This document shows positions 1 through 9,325 of a stretch of DNA of 64,000 bases, in pieces. This DNA comes from Bartonella sp. JB63 (lineage in GTDB: Bacteria; Pseudomonadota; Alphaproteobacteria; Rhizobiales; Rhizobiaceae): the NCBI RefSeq assembly GCF_002022665.1, contig NZ_CP019788.1, positions 992,001-1,056,000 of the forward strand. The letters are read 5' to 3'. The stretch's first letter is position 1, and every line of letters begins with the position of its first letter. The notes below the pieces were generated by a model. That model was not told the DNA's origin, searched no databases, and saw only the letters and a list, made by a program, of their open reading frames with translations. The position numbers and the translations under genes were made by a program.

Positions 1-816
1 TTTAAAAATTCCAAAACACGTTGCACCTGAACCAGACATACGAGAAAAAAGAGCTCCACTTTTATCCAATGCATATAGGACTTCGGTCAACTGAGGAGCA
101 ATTTTTAATGCAGGAATAAAAAGATCATTACGCGTTTCTTGTAAAGATTCAACCAATGAAAAAACCGTCTTGAAAGCAGATAAATCGATTTTCAAATGAG
201 AATGATTACACTCTTCTAAAGCTTTAAAAATAGTCTCTGTAGCAATGTGCTGACCATGATTAACCAATACCATTGCAAAAGAACAAGCTTCCTTTACGGG
301 TGTTATATCATCACCAATTCCTTTAACAAAAAGTGGCCGTTGATATTCCAACGCAAATAAACACATCGGAACATCAGCTCCAAGAACCAAGCTCATTTCT
401 GCTAATTTTTCACAAGAACAATCAAGTTTCCATTGCCGATGTAACATATGCAATACGCTTGCAGCATCACCCGATCCACCTCCAATACCTGAAGCAATAG
501 GCAATGTTTTAACAAGCCGAAAAAAGCTAGGTTTAGCATTTTTAGGAAATTTCTCGTGCATAAAATCACGGGCGCGGATAACCAAATTTTCTGTGTCAGA
601 AACAATTCTATTCGCAAAAGGGCCTGTTACAACAAAGCGATCATTTTCAAAAGGCATATAACCTAAACAATCACCGCTAAGACTGAAATAAACCAAGCTT
701 TCTAACAAATGATAGCCATCAGCACGCCGCCCTACAACGTGCAAAGCTAAATTCAATTTAATAGGCGTAAATACATAAAAACATTTTTTAAGCGAAACAT
801 GTGCATTTGATATCAT
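1..816 (-). CDS. ispE: 4-diphosphocytidyl-2-C-methyl-D-erythritol kinase, 3' end missing
   Basis: This gene phosphorylates CDP-methylerythritol in the non-mevalonate isoprenoid pathway. The reading frame is open from an ATG at 816 to the left window edge, giving 272 codons, so only about the last 20 residues of a typical 290-residue enzyme are missing. The GHMP-kinase substrate part is visible near the N-terminus ([10 protein letters not shown], then DGYHLLES), and the glycine-rich ATP loop reads [15 protein letters not shown] near residue 110. The start ATG overlaps the stop of the small ORF upstream in an ATGA arrangement, suggesting translational coupling. The family is recognised with high certainty. 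Confidence 0.95.
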   Translation of the reverse strand, partial: MISNAHVSLKKCFYVFTPIKLNLALHVVGRRADGYHLLESLVYFSLSGDCLGYMPFENDRFVVTGPFANRIVSDTENLVIRARDFMHEKFPKNAKPSFFRLVKTLPIASGIGGGSGDAASVLHMLHRQWKLDCSCEKLAEMSLVLGADVPMCLFALEYQRPLFVKGIGDDITPVKEACSFAMVLVNHGQHIATETIFKALEECNHSHLKIDLSAFKTVFSLVESLQETRNDLFIPALKIAPQLTEVLYALDKSGALFSRMSGSGATCFGIFK

Positions 817-992
817 TGAACGTAATATTCACCTGTACAAGGATCTTTCACTAATGTTGCTTTTATACTTGTATATGATTTAACTTTTGAACGAAAGATA
901 TACCGATATACTGATTGTAAACAGCACTTCAATAAACAATAGCTATAAAGAGCTATAGTACACATCAAACTAAATAAAATAAAACGTACCAT
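813..992 (-). CDS. small hypothetical protein coupled to ispE (59 aa)
   Basis: A 59-residue ORF starts at ATG 992, 11 bases after an AGGAGA ribosome binding site. Its TGA stop overlaps the ispE start (ATGA), so the two are probably co-translated. The N-terminus holds a hydrophobic stretch, roughly residues 3-21, likely one membrane helix. A polar tail follows, ending in [12 protein letters not shown]. That ending resembles the 'DPVCGxYV' tail of short one-helix proteins common in Proteobacteria; this is recall of a pattern, not a search result. The protein is cysteine-rich for its size (six Cys). Function unknown. The binding site, overlap and conserved-looking tail argue for a real gene. Confidence 0.7.
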   Translation of the reverse strand: MVRFILFSLMCTIALYSYCLLKCCLQSVYRYIFRSKVKSYTSIKATLVKDPCTGEYYVQ

Positions 993-1068
993 TGTTAATT
1001 TTTTCTCCTATTGGCATTTCTGATAACAATTAAAAACTTTTTAAGCATTTATTGAAGCACTATTTTCA

Positions 1069-1917
1069 TCACAAACCATACCGTTGCCAAAGTGCCCGCT
1101 CTTCTACCGCCATCATAACGCCATCAACTGCCTTATAAGCAACATCAGCAGAAATACCTAAAGGGACTTTAGATGATAAAAGACTTTTCGGAGGAGAAAT
1201 CAAACGTAACTTTGCATTATTACCAAACCTTTTTTTAATAACAGAACGGACATTACCTAATTCATCAATTAAGCCAAGCTCAACACCTTTTTGTCCGTTC
1301 CAAAACATTCCTGTAAAAATATTTGAATCATCTGACAACTTTGACGTGCGCCTTTCCTTAACCAAATCAATAAAAGTCTGATGAATTTCAAGTTGCAAAG
1401 ATTTTAAATGGTCAACATCTGTTTTCTTTTCTGGTTGAAATGGATCTAATGTAACCTTGTTTTTTCCTGCTGTATAGACACGACGCTCCACACCAATTTT
1501 CTTCAAAAGTTCAGGAAAACCAAAGGAAGCTGAGACAACACCAATGGAACCAACAATAGAGGAAGGATCAGCAAAAATTTCATCCCCAGCACAAGCAATC
1601 ATATAACCACCCGATGCTGCTACATCCTCAACAAATGTGAAAACCTGTTTGTTTTTTTCATTTGCCAAATCACGAATTCTCTGAAAAATAAGACGCGATT
1701 GAACAGGCGAACCACCAGGAGAGTTAATAATTAAAGCAACTACTGGTGATTTTTTATAAGAAAAAGCCTTATCTAAAAGGCTTGCACACCTCGCCAATGA
1801 CAGTGTATGTGACATCAATGAATTTGATGATATAATCGCTCCCTGAAGCCGTACTACAGGGATTTGAACCGTATTAGAATGAAAACAACGTGAAATTAAA
1901 TTCTTTATACAACCCAT
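1069..1917 (-). CDS. S49 family serine peptidase (SppA/SohB-like)
   Basis: This encodes a signal-peptide-peptidase-type protease of about 282 residues with a Ser-Lys dyad. The nucleophile serine lies in VAASGGYMIA near residue 102. The following DPSSIVGSIGVV block is the usual family signature, and the general-base lysine is one of the two in AGKNKVTLDP near residues 152-154. INSPGGS near residue 65 is the oxyanion-side glycine loop. Unlike long SppA it has one catalytic domain, and no obvious N-terminal membrane helix is seen, so it may act in the cytoplasm or at the inner membrane face. A TTG at 1920 precedes ATG 1917; a GGGAG lies 8 bases before the TTG and 11 before the ATG, so either is possible. 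Confidence 0.9.
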   Translation of the reverse strand: MGCIKNLISRCFHSNTVQIPVVRLQGAIISSNSLMSHTLSLARCASLLDKAFSYKKSPVVALIINSPGGSPVQSRLIFQRIRDLANEKNKQVFTFVEDVAASGGYMIACAGDEIFADPSSIVGSIGVVSASFGFPELLKKIGVERRVYTAGKNKVTLDPFQPEKKTDVDHLKSLQLEIHQTFIDLVKERRTSKLSDDSNIFTGMFWNGQKGVELGLIDELGNVRSVIKKRFGNNAKLRLISPPKSLLSSKVPLGISADVAYKAVDGVMMAVEERALWQRYGL

Positions 1918-2016
1918 CAAAACAAAAGCTCCCTATAAGAAATCCAAAAGACAAACAATTCTTATCAAATAAAACTCTTCATTTGAATTTAAGAAATAAA
2001 TTTAAAAACGCAAGTA

Positions 2017-2805
2017 TTAAAAACTGTCCCACAAACTGATATATCCATTATTAATCGCATCAACTCTTGGTGAAAAAACATGACTACCACTCTTATGCAC
2101 AATCAATGCTGGCAATATAGATAAACTTGCTCTACTCCCCCGTTTTGCATAAAACAAAATACGAATCGCAGCTGTGTCAGCGTGTGAATGAATAGGAATT
2201 ATATGTACATTACCAAAACGTCCTTCCAAAGCATACAATATATCAGTCAATGATTGTGGACGTGCAATTAATCCTAAATATCCACCTGGTTTAACAATTG
2301 CTGATGCACATCGGAACCAATTTTCAAACATTAATTCAGGCATAACATGTGCTTCTAATTTTTCCTCATCAGGTGTTTTACGATCTGCTGAACTATTAAA
2401 AGGCGGATTCATAATTGCAAAATCAAAAGCATTATTCATTAGACCTGCCTTTAAACGTTCCTTACCTTTTAAAGTAATATCTGCATTTAATAAACAAACT
2501 CTGCTAGCTAATTTCTCATTTTGTTTTAGTGTGAGTGTTTTTTGAGCATAAGATATCATAAAAGAAGACCGTTCAACTAATGTAATATGAGCTTCAATAC
2601 AACGTGAAGCAACTGCCAGTCCTGCAGCACCAGCACCTGCCCCTAAATCAATAACCTTCCCTTTAAAAACACTAGGTACCAAACTAGCAAGTAACATAGC
2701 ATCCATACCAGAACGATGACCCTGTAAACGTGGTTGCACTAAATAAAACTTACCATGATGAAAAGCATCTATTGTTTCATCACTATGATTGTTTATCCTA
2801 CACAT
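2017..2805 (-). CDS. SAM-dependent methyltransferase, TrmN6/YfiC-like
   Basis: The product (262 residues) is a class I SAM-dependent methyltransferase of the N6-adenine group. Motif I reads VIDLGAGAGAAG near residue 51 and the catalytic NPPF tetrad lies at about residues 133-136 (IMNPPFNSS). An N-terminal segment (RSGMDAMLLAS) matches proteins annotated as tRNA1(Val) adenine-37 N6-methyltransferase. Rhizobial homologues sit beside the polyprenyl synthase and S49 peptidase genes, as here. The exact RNA substrate is inferred from E. coli YfiC; other small-molecule or protein targets cannot be excluded. It is divergent from ispB, and start ATG 2805 has no strong ribosome binding site. Confidence 0.82.
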   Translation of the reverse strand: MCRINNHSDETIDAFHHGKFYLVQPRLQGHRSGMDAMLLASLVPSVFKGKVIDLGAGAGAAGLAVASRCIEAHITLVERSSFMISYAQKTLTLKQNEKLASRVCLLNADITLKGKERLKAGLMNNAFDFAIMNPPFNSSADRKTPDEEKLEAHVMPELMFENWFRCASAIVKPGGYLGLIARPQSLTDILYALEGRFGNVHIIPIHSHADTAAIRILFYAKRGSRASLSILPALIVHKSGSHVFSPRVDAINNGYISLWDSF

Positions 2806-2949
2806 CTAAAAGCTTAATATTGTTCTGATTATGTTATCTATATTGTTGAGATCTCTATTTAAACTACCCTATTTTAATTTATATGGTTAGTGTAAAAAAA
2901 ATATTTTTTCAATATTATTAAAACTTTCATTTCAAATCAGCACCAAAGC

Positions 2950-2978
2950 TTGAGTCAAAACTCATCCCTCTTTATGCT
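2950..2978 (+). promoter_or_regulatory. probable sigma70-type promoter of ispB
   Basis: A -35 element TTGAGT (2950-2955) and a -10 element TATGCT (2973-2978) are separated by exactly 17 bases, about 40 bases ahead of the ispB start. The same TATGCT -10 occurs upstream of atpI, supporting the assignment. It is predicted from sequence only. Confidence 0.55.
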
Positions 2979-3017
2979 AAAAAAATATCTATTCGAAATA
3001 TTTTAGGAGTGAACAAA

Positions 3018-4034
3018 TTGGGCACCATAACAAAACTAAATCATGAAAAAAAAGAGCAGAATTCTCTCCATTCTCTTTTAAATCTTACTAAAGAAGATAT
3101 GGAGCATATAAATCAATTGATCATTTCTATGGCCAAATCGAACGTTGAAATGATTCCTGAAATTTCTAATCATCTTATTTCATCCGGTGGTAAACGAATA
3201 CGCCCAATGATTACCCTAGCCGCTGCTCATATGTTTGGATACCAAGGTGATAAACATATAAAACTCGCAACAGCAGTTGAGTTTATGCATACAGCAACCC
3301 TATTACACGATGATGTAGTCGATGAAAGCGAGCTACGAAGGGGAAAATCTACTGCACGAATGATTTGGGGCAATCAAGCCAGTGTTCTTGTTGGTGATTT
3401 TTTATTAGGACAAGCCTTTAAAATGATGGTAGATGTTGGTTCTCTGGAAGCACTCTCTGTCTTAGCAAATGCTGCTGCAATCATTGCTGAAGGAGAAGTT
3501 ATGCAGCTCTCCGCCGCAAAAAATATAGAAACCAACGTCTCAGACTATCTCAAAATTATAAATGCAAAAACAGCTGCTCTTTTCTCAGCAGCTGCTGAAG
3601 TCGGACCAATTATTGCTGGTTACGGACATGAAGAACGTTCTGCATTACATCAATATGGTCTATCATTAGGATTAGCTTTTCAATTGATTGACGATGTTCT
3701 TGATTACAGTAGCAGTGCTCAATATCTAGGAAAAAATATTGGTGATGACTTCCGAGAAGGCAAAATTACGATGCCTGTTATTCTTTCATATACACGCGGT
3801 AATGACACAGAAAAAACATTTTGGAAACAAGCTCTTGAAAATAACCATAACAATGATGAAGCCCTAAAATATGCAAAACAATTAATAGAAAAATACGATG
3901 GTCTAACCGATACAATAGAGCAAGCTCGAATTTATGGAAAACTTGCAATTGATGCTCTTTCTTCAATAAAAGAAAATCCTGCTAAAAATGCATTAATTGA
4001 TATTATCGACTTTTGTATCGAACGTGTAAACTGA
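3018..4034 (+). CDS. ispB: polyprenyl diphosphate synthase (ubiquinone side chain)
   Basis: This trans-prenyltransferase builds the long (octa- or decaprenyl) chain used for ubiquinone. Both aspartate-rich motifs are present: DDVVDE near residue 98 and DDVLD near residue 225. GGKRIRP near residue 57 binds isopentenyl diphosphate. Length (338 residues) fits the family. A GTG at 3009 opens the same frame, but the AGGAG ribosome binding site (3005-3009) runs into it. The in-frame TTG at 3018 sits 8 bases after that site and gives an N-terminus (MGTITKL) like rhizobial homologues, so TTG is preferred. Chain length cannot be read from sequence. Confidence 0.92.
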   Translation: MGTITKLNHEKKEQNSLHSLLNLTKEDMEHINQLIISMAKSNVEMIPEISNHLISSGGKRIRPMITLAAAHMFGYQGDKHIKLATAVEFMHTATLLHDDVVDESELRRGKSTARMIWGNQASVLVGDFLLGQAFKMMVDVGSLEALSVLANAAAIIAEGEVMQLSAAKNIETNVSDYLKIINAKTAALFSAAAEVGPIIAGYGHEERSALHQYGLSLGLAFQLIDDVLDYSSSAQYLGKNIGDDFREGKITMPVILSYTRGNDTEKTFWKQALENNHNNDEALKYAKQLIEKYDGLTDTIEQARIYGKLAIDALSSIKENPAKNALIDIIDFCIERVN

Positions 4035-4130
4035 TTCTTTTTAAGAATCACAGTATTTTCCAGTAAAACAATCAGACATAGTTTATAAATTATAGAAATA
4101 ATTAATTATCTTTTAAGAAGGATTAACTTT

Positions 4131-5813
4131 ATGCGCAGTGCAACAGTATCCCATTTTTTTACTCTCATAGGAATCATACTAATGCTACTGCCCACTTACA
4201 GTGCAGCTGAAAAAATTGATACAAATTCATTTACAGGTGCTTATCTAGCAGGACGAATTGCGAATTACGAAAATAAAATGAATCTTGCTATCCATTATTT
4301 TCAACAAGCACTTACTTATAAACCTAATAATCTTGAAACACAAAAAGAAATTTTTCAAGCAATGCTAAGTGTAGGAGCATTCACAGAAGCTGTTCGACAA
4401 GCAAAAAAATTGAAAGAAAAAAACATTATTACGCCTCTCATTTCCTTAACATTATCAATAGAAAATCTTATCAAAAAAAATTACAAAGAAGCTCAACTAC
4501 TTCTACAAGCTAAAACATCCATCTCTGATAATAATCTAATATTTGAGCTAACCAATGCTTGGACTAAATTTGAATCTGGTAATCAATTTCAAGCAATCAC
4601 TGACCTTGAAAAACGTTTAGGACCAACTTGGTATAACTTTTTTATACATTATCATCTTGCACTCATGAGTGATTTAGCAAAACGCCCACAAGATGCAAAA
4701 AAATACTTCATTCAAGCATTAAAAAACCAACAAGGTGCCATTACAGCCACAGATACCTATGAACGCGTTATTATAGCCTATGCCTCATTCCAATTACGTC
4801 AGCACATGCGTAACGATGCTATAAAAACTCTCAAGTATGGAGAAAAGATATTATTAGGCTATGAAACACTAAAAAATATCCGTCAAAAAGTTGAAAAAGG
4901 AGCCAATATAGAAAATCTTATTACAACACCTCAACAAGGAATTGGCGAAGTATTATATAATTTCGGAACAATTTTTAATAAAAAAGGCTCAGAACGGATT
5001 GCACGTATTTTTCAACAATTCTCTTTAGTTCTTTATCCTAAAAATGAAGCAACGCTGTTTCAATTAGCAAAAATTTCTGCAAAATTCGATGATTATGATC
5101 AAGCAATTAAAATTTATCGTGCTTTACCACCTAACTCCCCTTATTATAGGGATGGACAATTCCAACTTGCATTGACTCTTACTAAGAATGGAAACCGCGA
5201 TGAAGCCATCAAATTATTAATATTATTAGAGAAAAAATTTCCTAATGACCGCCATATTATCATTGCCCTAGCTGCTATCTATATGCAGGAAAATAACTTT
5301 CCTGAAGCGATCAAAATCCTGGATCAAGCTATTGCAAAAATAAAAGACTTTCAACGAGATAATTGGAAACTTTTTTATCAACGTGGCATCGCATTTAATT
5401 ATCTAAAACAATGGTCAAAAGCTGAAACTGATTTTCGCAAAGCGCTTACGTTTTTTCCGGATCAACCGCAAGTACTTAATTATTTAGCTTATTCCCTTAT
5501 TGATCGTAATCAAAAACTTGAAGAATCATTAAATATGCTAAAAAAAGCTATTACTTTACAATCACAAAACAGTTATATTCTTGATTCTTTAGGATGGGCT
5601 TATTACAAACTTAAACAATATTCCCAAGCTGTTAGAACATTAGAAACTGCTGTTAGGTTACAACCTAGTGATCCAATAATTAATGATCATTTGGGTGATG
5701 CTTATTGGCAAGTTGGGTGCAAACGTGAAGCGATATTTCAGTGGAACCATGCAATTGATGGAGAACCAGAAAATCCGGAAAGAATTAAAGAAAAAATAAA
5801 GTTTGGTCTGTAA
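4131..5813 (+). CDS. secreted tetratricopeptide-repeat protein
   Basis: A 560-residue protein with an N-terminal signal peptide (hydrophobic to about residue 24, probable cleavage after YSAA) followed by many TPR-type helical repeats. The clearest ones, with the A-x-x-x-[FY]-x-x-A-L pattern, lie at about residues 52-75, 385-480 and 495-550. It is therefore a periplasmic or outer-membrane-associated scaffold; a lipobox is not evident. It follows ispB by 96 bases with an AAGGA-type binding site (AGAAGGATTAACTTT before ATG). Rhizobial genomes keep a TPR gene in this ispE/ispB neighbourhood. No partner or enzymatic role can be deduced. Confidence 0.85.
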   Translation: MRSATVSHFFTLIGIILMLLPTYSAAEKIDTNSFTGAYLAGRIANYENKMNLAIHYFQQALTYKPNNLETQKEIFQAMLSVGAFTEAVRQAKKLKEKNIITPLISLTLSIENLIKKNYKEAQLLLQAKTSISDNNLIFELTNAWTKFESGNQFQAITDLEKRLGPTWYNFFIHYHLALMSDLAKRPQDAKKYFIQALKNQQGAITATDTYERVIIAYASFQLRQHMRNDAIKTLKYGEKILLGYETLKNIRQKVEKGANIENLITTPQQGIGEVLYNFGTIFNKKGSERIARIFQQFSLVLYPKNEATLFQLAKISAKFDDYDQAIKIYRALPPNSPYYRDGQFQLALTLTKNGNRDEAIKLLILLEKKFPNDRHIIIALAAIYMQENNFPEAIKILDQAIAKIKDFQRDNWKLFYQRGIAFNYLKQWSKAETDFRKALTFFPDQPQVLNYLAYSLIDRNQKLEESLNMLKKAITLQSQNSYILDSLGWAYYKLKQYSQAVRTLETAVRLQPSDPIINDHLGDAYWQVGCKREAIFQWNHAIDGEPENPERIKEKIKFGL

Positions 5814-5919
5814 AAAATGATGATACTTGACCATAACAATATGAAGCAATAGACAGTAATAAAAGCTGAAATTCCTTTAGTCTTTATTATCGGTTAAACA
5901 TTAAAATGGTATTCAAAGA

Positions 5920-6864
5920 GTGAACCCACCTTCAAATTTAAATTCCACATGCTCTTTTCAAGGACTTATTTTAAGCCTTCAAAATTACTGGGCTCAGCAT
6001 GGATGTGCAATTTTGCAACCTTATGACATGGAAGTAGGGGCTGGAACTTTTCATCCAGCTACAACACTACGTTCATTAGGTCCACGCCCTTGGAAAGCAG
6101 CTTATGTCCAACCTACTCGACGCCCAACGGATGGGCGATATGGTAAAAATCCTAACCGTTTACAACACTATTACCAATTTCAAGTGCTCCTTAAACCTTC
6201 TCCTCCAAATTTACAAGAACTTTATATCGGCTCTCTACAAGCTATCGGCCTTAACATGAAGCTCCATGATATCCGCTTTGTTGAAGATGATTGGGAAAGT
6301 CCAACACTTGGTGCTTGGGGACTTGGATGGGAATGTTGGTGCGATGGAATGGAGGTTTCTCAATTCACTTATTTTCAACAAGTATGCGGCATTGAATGTT
6401 CTCCAGTCTCAGGAGAAATCACCTATGGGCTTGAGCGATTAGCAATGTATATTCAAGATGTCAGTAATGTTTACGATCTTAATTTTAACGGCTTAGATGG
6501 TGCAAACCGAATAAGTTATGGTGATATTTTTCTACAGGCAGAACAAGAATATTCACATTATAATTTTGAATTTGCTAATATCAACCTTTTGCAACAACAG
6601 TTCATTAACGCAGAACGTGAATGCATCGCACTTCTTGATGCTGGAAAGCCAAAAAAAGAGAATAGGTCCCATTTATGCGTCTTTCCAGCTTACGACCAAT
6701 GTATTAAAGCAAGCCATATCTTTAATCTCTTACAAGCACGTGGTGTTATTTCTGTTACTGAACGACAAAGTTATATTCTTCGTGTTCGCGATCTTGCACG
6801 CCGCTGCGGTGAAGCCTTCTTATTAACCGAAGCTGGTAATATATCAAAAAACGGAGATGTATAA
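5920..6864 (+). CDS. glyQ: glycyl-tRNA synthetase alpha subunit
   Basis: This is the catalytic subunit of the bacterial alpha2beta2 glycyl-tRNA synthetase. The near-invariant run [14 protein letters not shown] (around residues 38-51), RRPTDGRYG and LQHYYQFQV are all present, with motif 3-like [10 protein letters not shown] near residue 170. Length 314 is normal. Translation probably starts at GTG 5920, with AAAGAG just before it; there is no in-frame upstream ATG. The stop overlaps the glyS start by one base (TAATG), so alpha and beta are coupled as usual. Confidence 0.97.
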   Translation: MNPPSNLNSTCSFQGLILSLQNYWAQHGCAILQPYDMEVGAGTFHPATTLRSLGPRPWKAAYVQPTRRPTDGRYGKNPNRLQHYYQFQVLLKPSPPNLQELYIGSLQAIGLNMKLHDIRFVEDDWESPTLGAWGLGWECWCDGMEVSQFTYFQQVCGIECSPVSGEITYGLERLAMYIQDVSNVYDLNFNGLDGANRISYGDIFLQAEQEYSHYNFEFANINLLQQQFINAERECIALLDAGKPKKENRSHLCVFPAYDQCIKASHIFNLLQARGVISVTERQSYILRVRDLARRCGEAFLLTEAGNISKNGDV

Positions 6865-9092
6865 TGCCCGATCTCCTGCTTGAACTCTTTAGTGAAGAAA
6901 TCCCTGCTCACATGCAGCGCAGAGCTGCTTCTGATCTTAAAAAATGTGTTACAGATAAACTTGTTAATGCAGGCTTAACTTATAAAGCAGCCTGTGAATA
7001 TTGGACACCTCGTCGGTTAACATTAAATATACGCGGTCTTTCCAAAAGTTCGCCAGATGTTCATGAAGAACGTAAAGGACCTAATGTACAATCACCAAAA
7101 CAAGTTATTGATGCTTTTTTACGCGCTACAGGTCTAAATGATATTTCCAAAGTAGACATTATACATGATAATAAAAAGGGCGACTTTTATATTGCCAAAA
7201 CAACCAAAAAAGGTCGTTTAGCCGAAGAAATCATTGCAGATATTTTACCTGATATTATTCGTAATTTCCCATGGAAAAAATCTATGCGTTGGGGGCAAGA
7301 GTCATCTAAAAGTGGTGCCTTAAGATGGATACGATCTTTACAAAACATTCTTTGTGTTTTTGGATCAGCAATTGGTGAAACACACATTATTCCATTTACA
7401 GTTGGTTCCCTAAAAAGTAATAACTTAACCTATGGTCACCGCTTCTTAAGTAATGGAAAACCTATCGAGGTACGCCGTTTTGATGACTATGTAACACAAC
7501 TTGAAAACCATAAAGTTATCTTAGATGCGGAGAGACGAAAAAATATTATTTTAGCAGATGCTCAAAATCTTTGCTTTGCAAATGGCTTGGAATTAGTTGA
7601 AGATAAGACTCTTTTGGAAGAAGTTTCAGGACTCGTTGAATGGCCTGTTGTACTCATGGGTACCTTTGATAAAACTTTTCTCAATATTCCCCCAGAAATT
7701 ATTCGTTTGACCATTCAAACTCATCAAAAATGCTTTGTAACACGCAAACGAGGTGAAAAGAACAAACTCTCTAACTATTTCATTCTTGTTGCCAACATTC
7801 TTGCCAGTGACAAAGGAATAGAAATTTCTAAGGGAAATAGTAAAGTCGTAAATGCCCGTCTTTCTGATGCACTCTATTTTTGGCAAACAGATCAGTGTAA
7901 TTTACCCAATATTAAGCATTTAGAATCTTCTGCTAAAAAACTCGATCTTGATTTAAATAAACCTCTCGATCAACGAATAGCAAATCTTGATTATTTGAAT
8001 GTTACTTTCCATGCTAAATTAGGAACACAAGGTGCAAGAGTAGAAAGAATTGTTGCTTTAACACAAACAATTGCACCTTTAATACAAGCAGATTCTATAT
8101 TGGCTAAACGTGCAGCAGTATTAGCAAAAGCTGATTTACAAACAGAAATTGTTGGTGAATTTCCTGAACTGCAAGGGTTGATAGGACGAAAATGTGCATT
8201 ACTTCAAGGAGAAGATTCGCGTGTAGCTGAAGCCATTGAAGACCACTATAAGCCTCTGGGACCTAAAGATCGTATCCCATGTGAACCTATTGCTATAACA
8301 GTTGCATTAGCTGATAAAATTGATACGCTAGCTGGTTTTTGGTTCATTAATGAAAAACCAACTAGTTCAAAAGACCCTTATGCATTAAGACGAGCAGCAT
8401 TGGGAATTATCAAGCTTATTCTTCTAAATAATTGGAAAATAAGCCTTATGCCGCTTTTTCATCAGGCAATGAATTTTTTATTACAACAAAAAATTCAGTA
8501 CGCAACATCTGAAACAAAAGTTACACAACTTCAAAATATATTTGTAGAAAAAACGGAAAATATTGTATTAGATTTATTAGCATTTTTTCATGAACGACTA
8601 AAAGGTTATCTCAAAGATGAAGGCGCGCACCATGATATTGTTGAAGCTGTTTTAACAAAAGATGCCGATGATATTTTATTAATTGTGCGCCGAGTTGAAG
8701 CACTTACCTCCTTTATCAACACCAATGATGGGAACAGCCTTTTAATTGCAGTAAAACGCGCTATCAATATTCTTGAAAATGAAACAAAAAACGGAACGAT
8801 AATAATAAACGAAGTTAGACCTGAGCTTTTTATTGAAACAGAAGAAAAACAGCTCTATCAAACAACAATTGAAATAGAAAAAAAGCTTGCTGATCATATT
8901 CATGTAAAAGAATTATCATCTACATTGAATAGCTTAGTACTCCTCAAAAAGCCTATTAACGCATTCTTTGAAAAAGTATTTGTAAATGATAGCAATATAA
9001 ATATTCGAGCTAATCGTCTTGCTCTTCTTGAATGTATTCGCATAATTACACAAAACGTTGCAGATTTCTCGAAATTACAGTCTAAAATCTAA
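6864..9092 (+). CDS. glyS: glycyl-tRNA synthetase beta subunit
   Basis: The beta subunit recognises tRNA(Gly) and is needed for synthetase activity. The typical N-terminus ([15 protein letters not shown]) and the VARLSDALYFW-like motif (here NARLSDALYFWQ near residue 330) are present. The HD-like LAKADLQTEIVGEFPELQG segment near residue 425 is a family hallmark, and a C-terminal anticodon-binding-like helical region ends the 742-residue chain. This is the long alphaproteobacterial form compared with about 690 residues in E. coli. The ATG overlaps the glyQ stop. Confidence 0.97.
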   Translation: MPDLLLELFSEEIPAHMQRRAASDLKKCVTDKLVNAGLTYKAACEYWTPRRLTLNIRGLSKSSPDVHEERKGPNVQSPKQVIDAFLRATGLNDISKVDIIHDNKKGDFYIAKTTKKGRLAEEIIADILPDIIRNFPWKKSMRWGQESSKSGALRWIRSLQNILCVFGSAIGETHIIPFTVGSLKSNNLTYGHRFLSNGKPIEVRRFDDYVTQLENHKVILDAERRKNIILADAQNLCFANGLELVEDKTLLEEVSGLVEWPVVLMGTFDKTFLNIPPEIIRLTIQTHQKCFVTRKRGEKNKLSNYFILVANILASDKGIEISKGNSKVVNARLSDALYFWQTDQCNLPNIKHLESSAKKLDLDLNKPLDQRIANLDYLNVTFHAKLGTQGARVERIVALTQTIAPLIQADSILAKRAAVLAKADLQTEIVGEFPELQGLIGRKCALLQGEDSRVAEAIEDHYKPLGPKDRIPCEPIAITVALADKIDTLAGFWFINEKPTSSKDPYALRRAALGIIKLILLNNWKISLMPLFHQAMNFLLQQKIQYATSETKVTQLQNIFVEKTENIVLDLLAFFHERLKGYLKDEGAHHDIVEAVLTKDADDILLIVRRVEALTSFINTNDGNSLLIAVKRAINILENETKNGTIIINEVRPELFIETEEKQLYQTTIEIEKKLADHIHVKELSSTLNSLVLLKKPINAFFEKVFVNDSNINIRANRLALLECIRIITQNVADFSKLQSKI

Positions 9093-9325
9093 TGCACTTC
9101 TAAGTAAAAACACGATGCATCTCTTTTATTTTTAGTACTTTCTACACTAAATGTCTTAAAATAAAAGCCATAAAAATAATAACTCAAATAATTCTACTTC
9201 TCTATCAATTGTTTAATGACATGCAAATAAGTAGTTTTGTTTGCTTCAAAATAAGAAAGTGTTATTTTTTTCGACTTTTAATTTAGTATGAAAAAAATAA
9301 TAGATTATCTTTATATATCAGAATA

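Noticed and set aside
1858..1870. GGGATTTGAACC, which looks like the T-arm of a minus-strand tRNA
   Set aside because: It lies inside the S49 peptidase coding sequence and no cloverleaf or acceptor stem can be formed around it.
6518..6826. 102-codon ORF in another frame of glyQ
   Set aside because: Glycyl-tRNA synthetase is conserved through the whole interval in its own frame; the ORF is a shadow.
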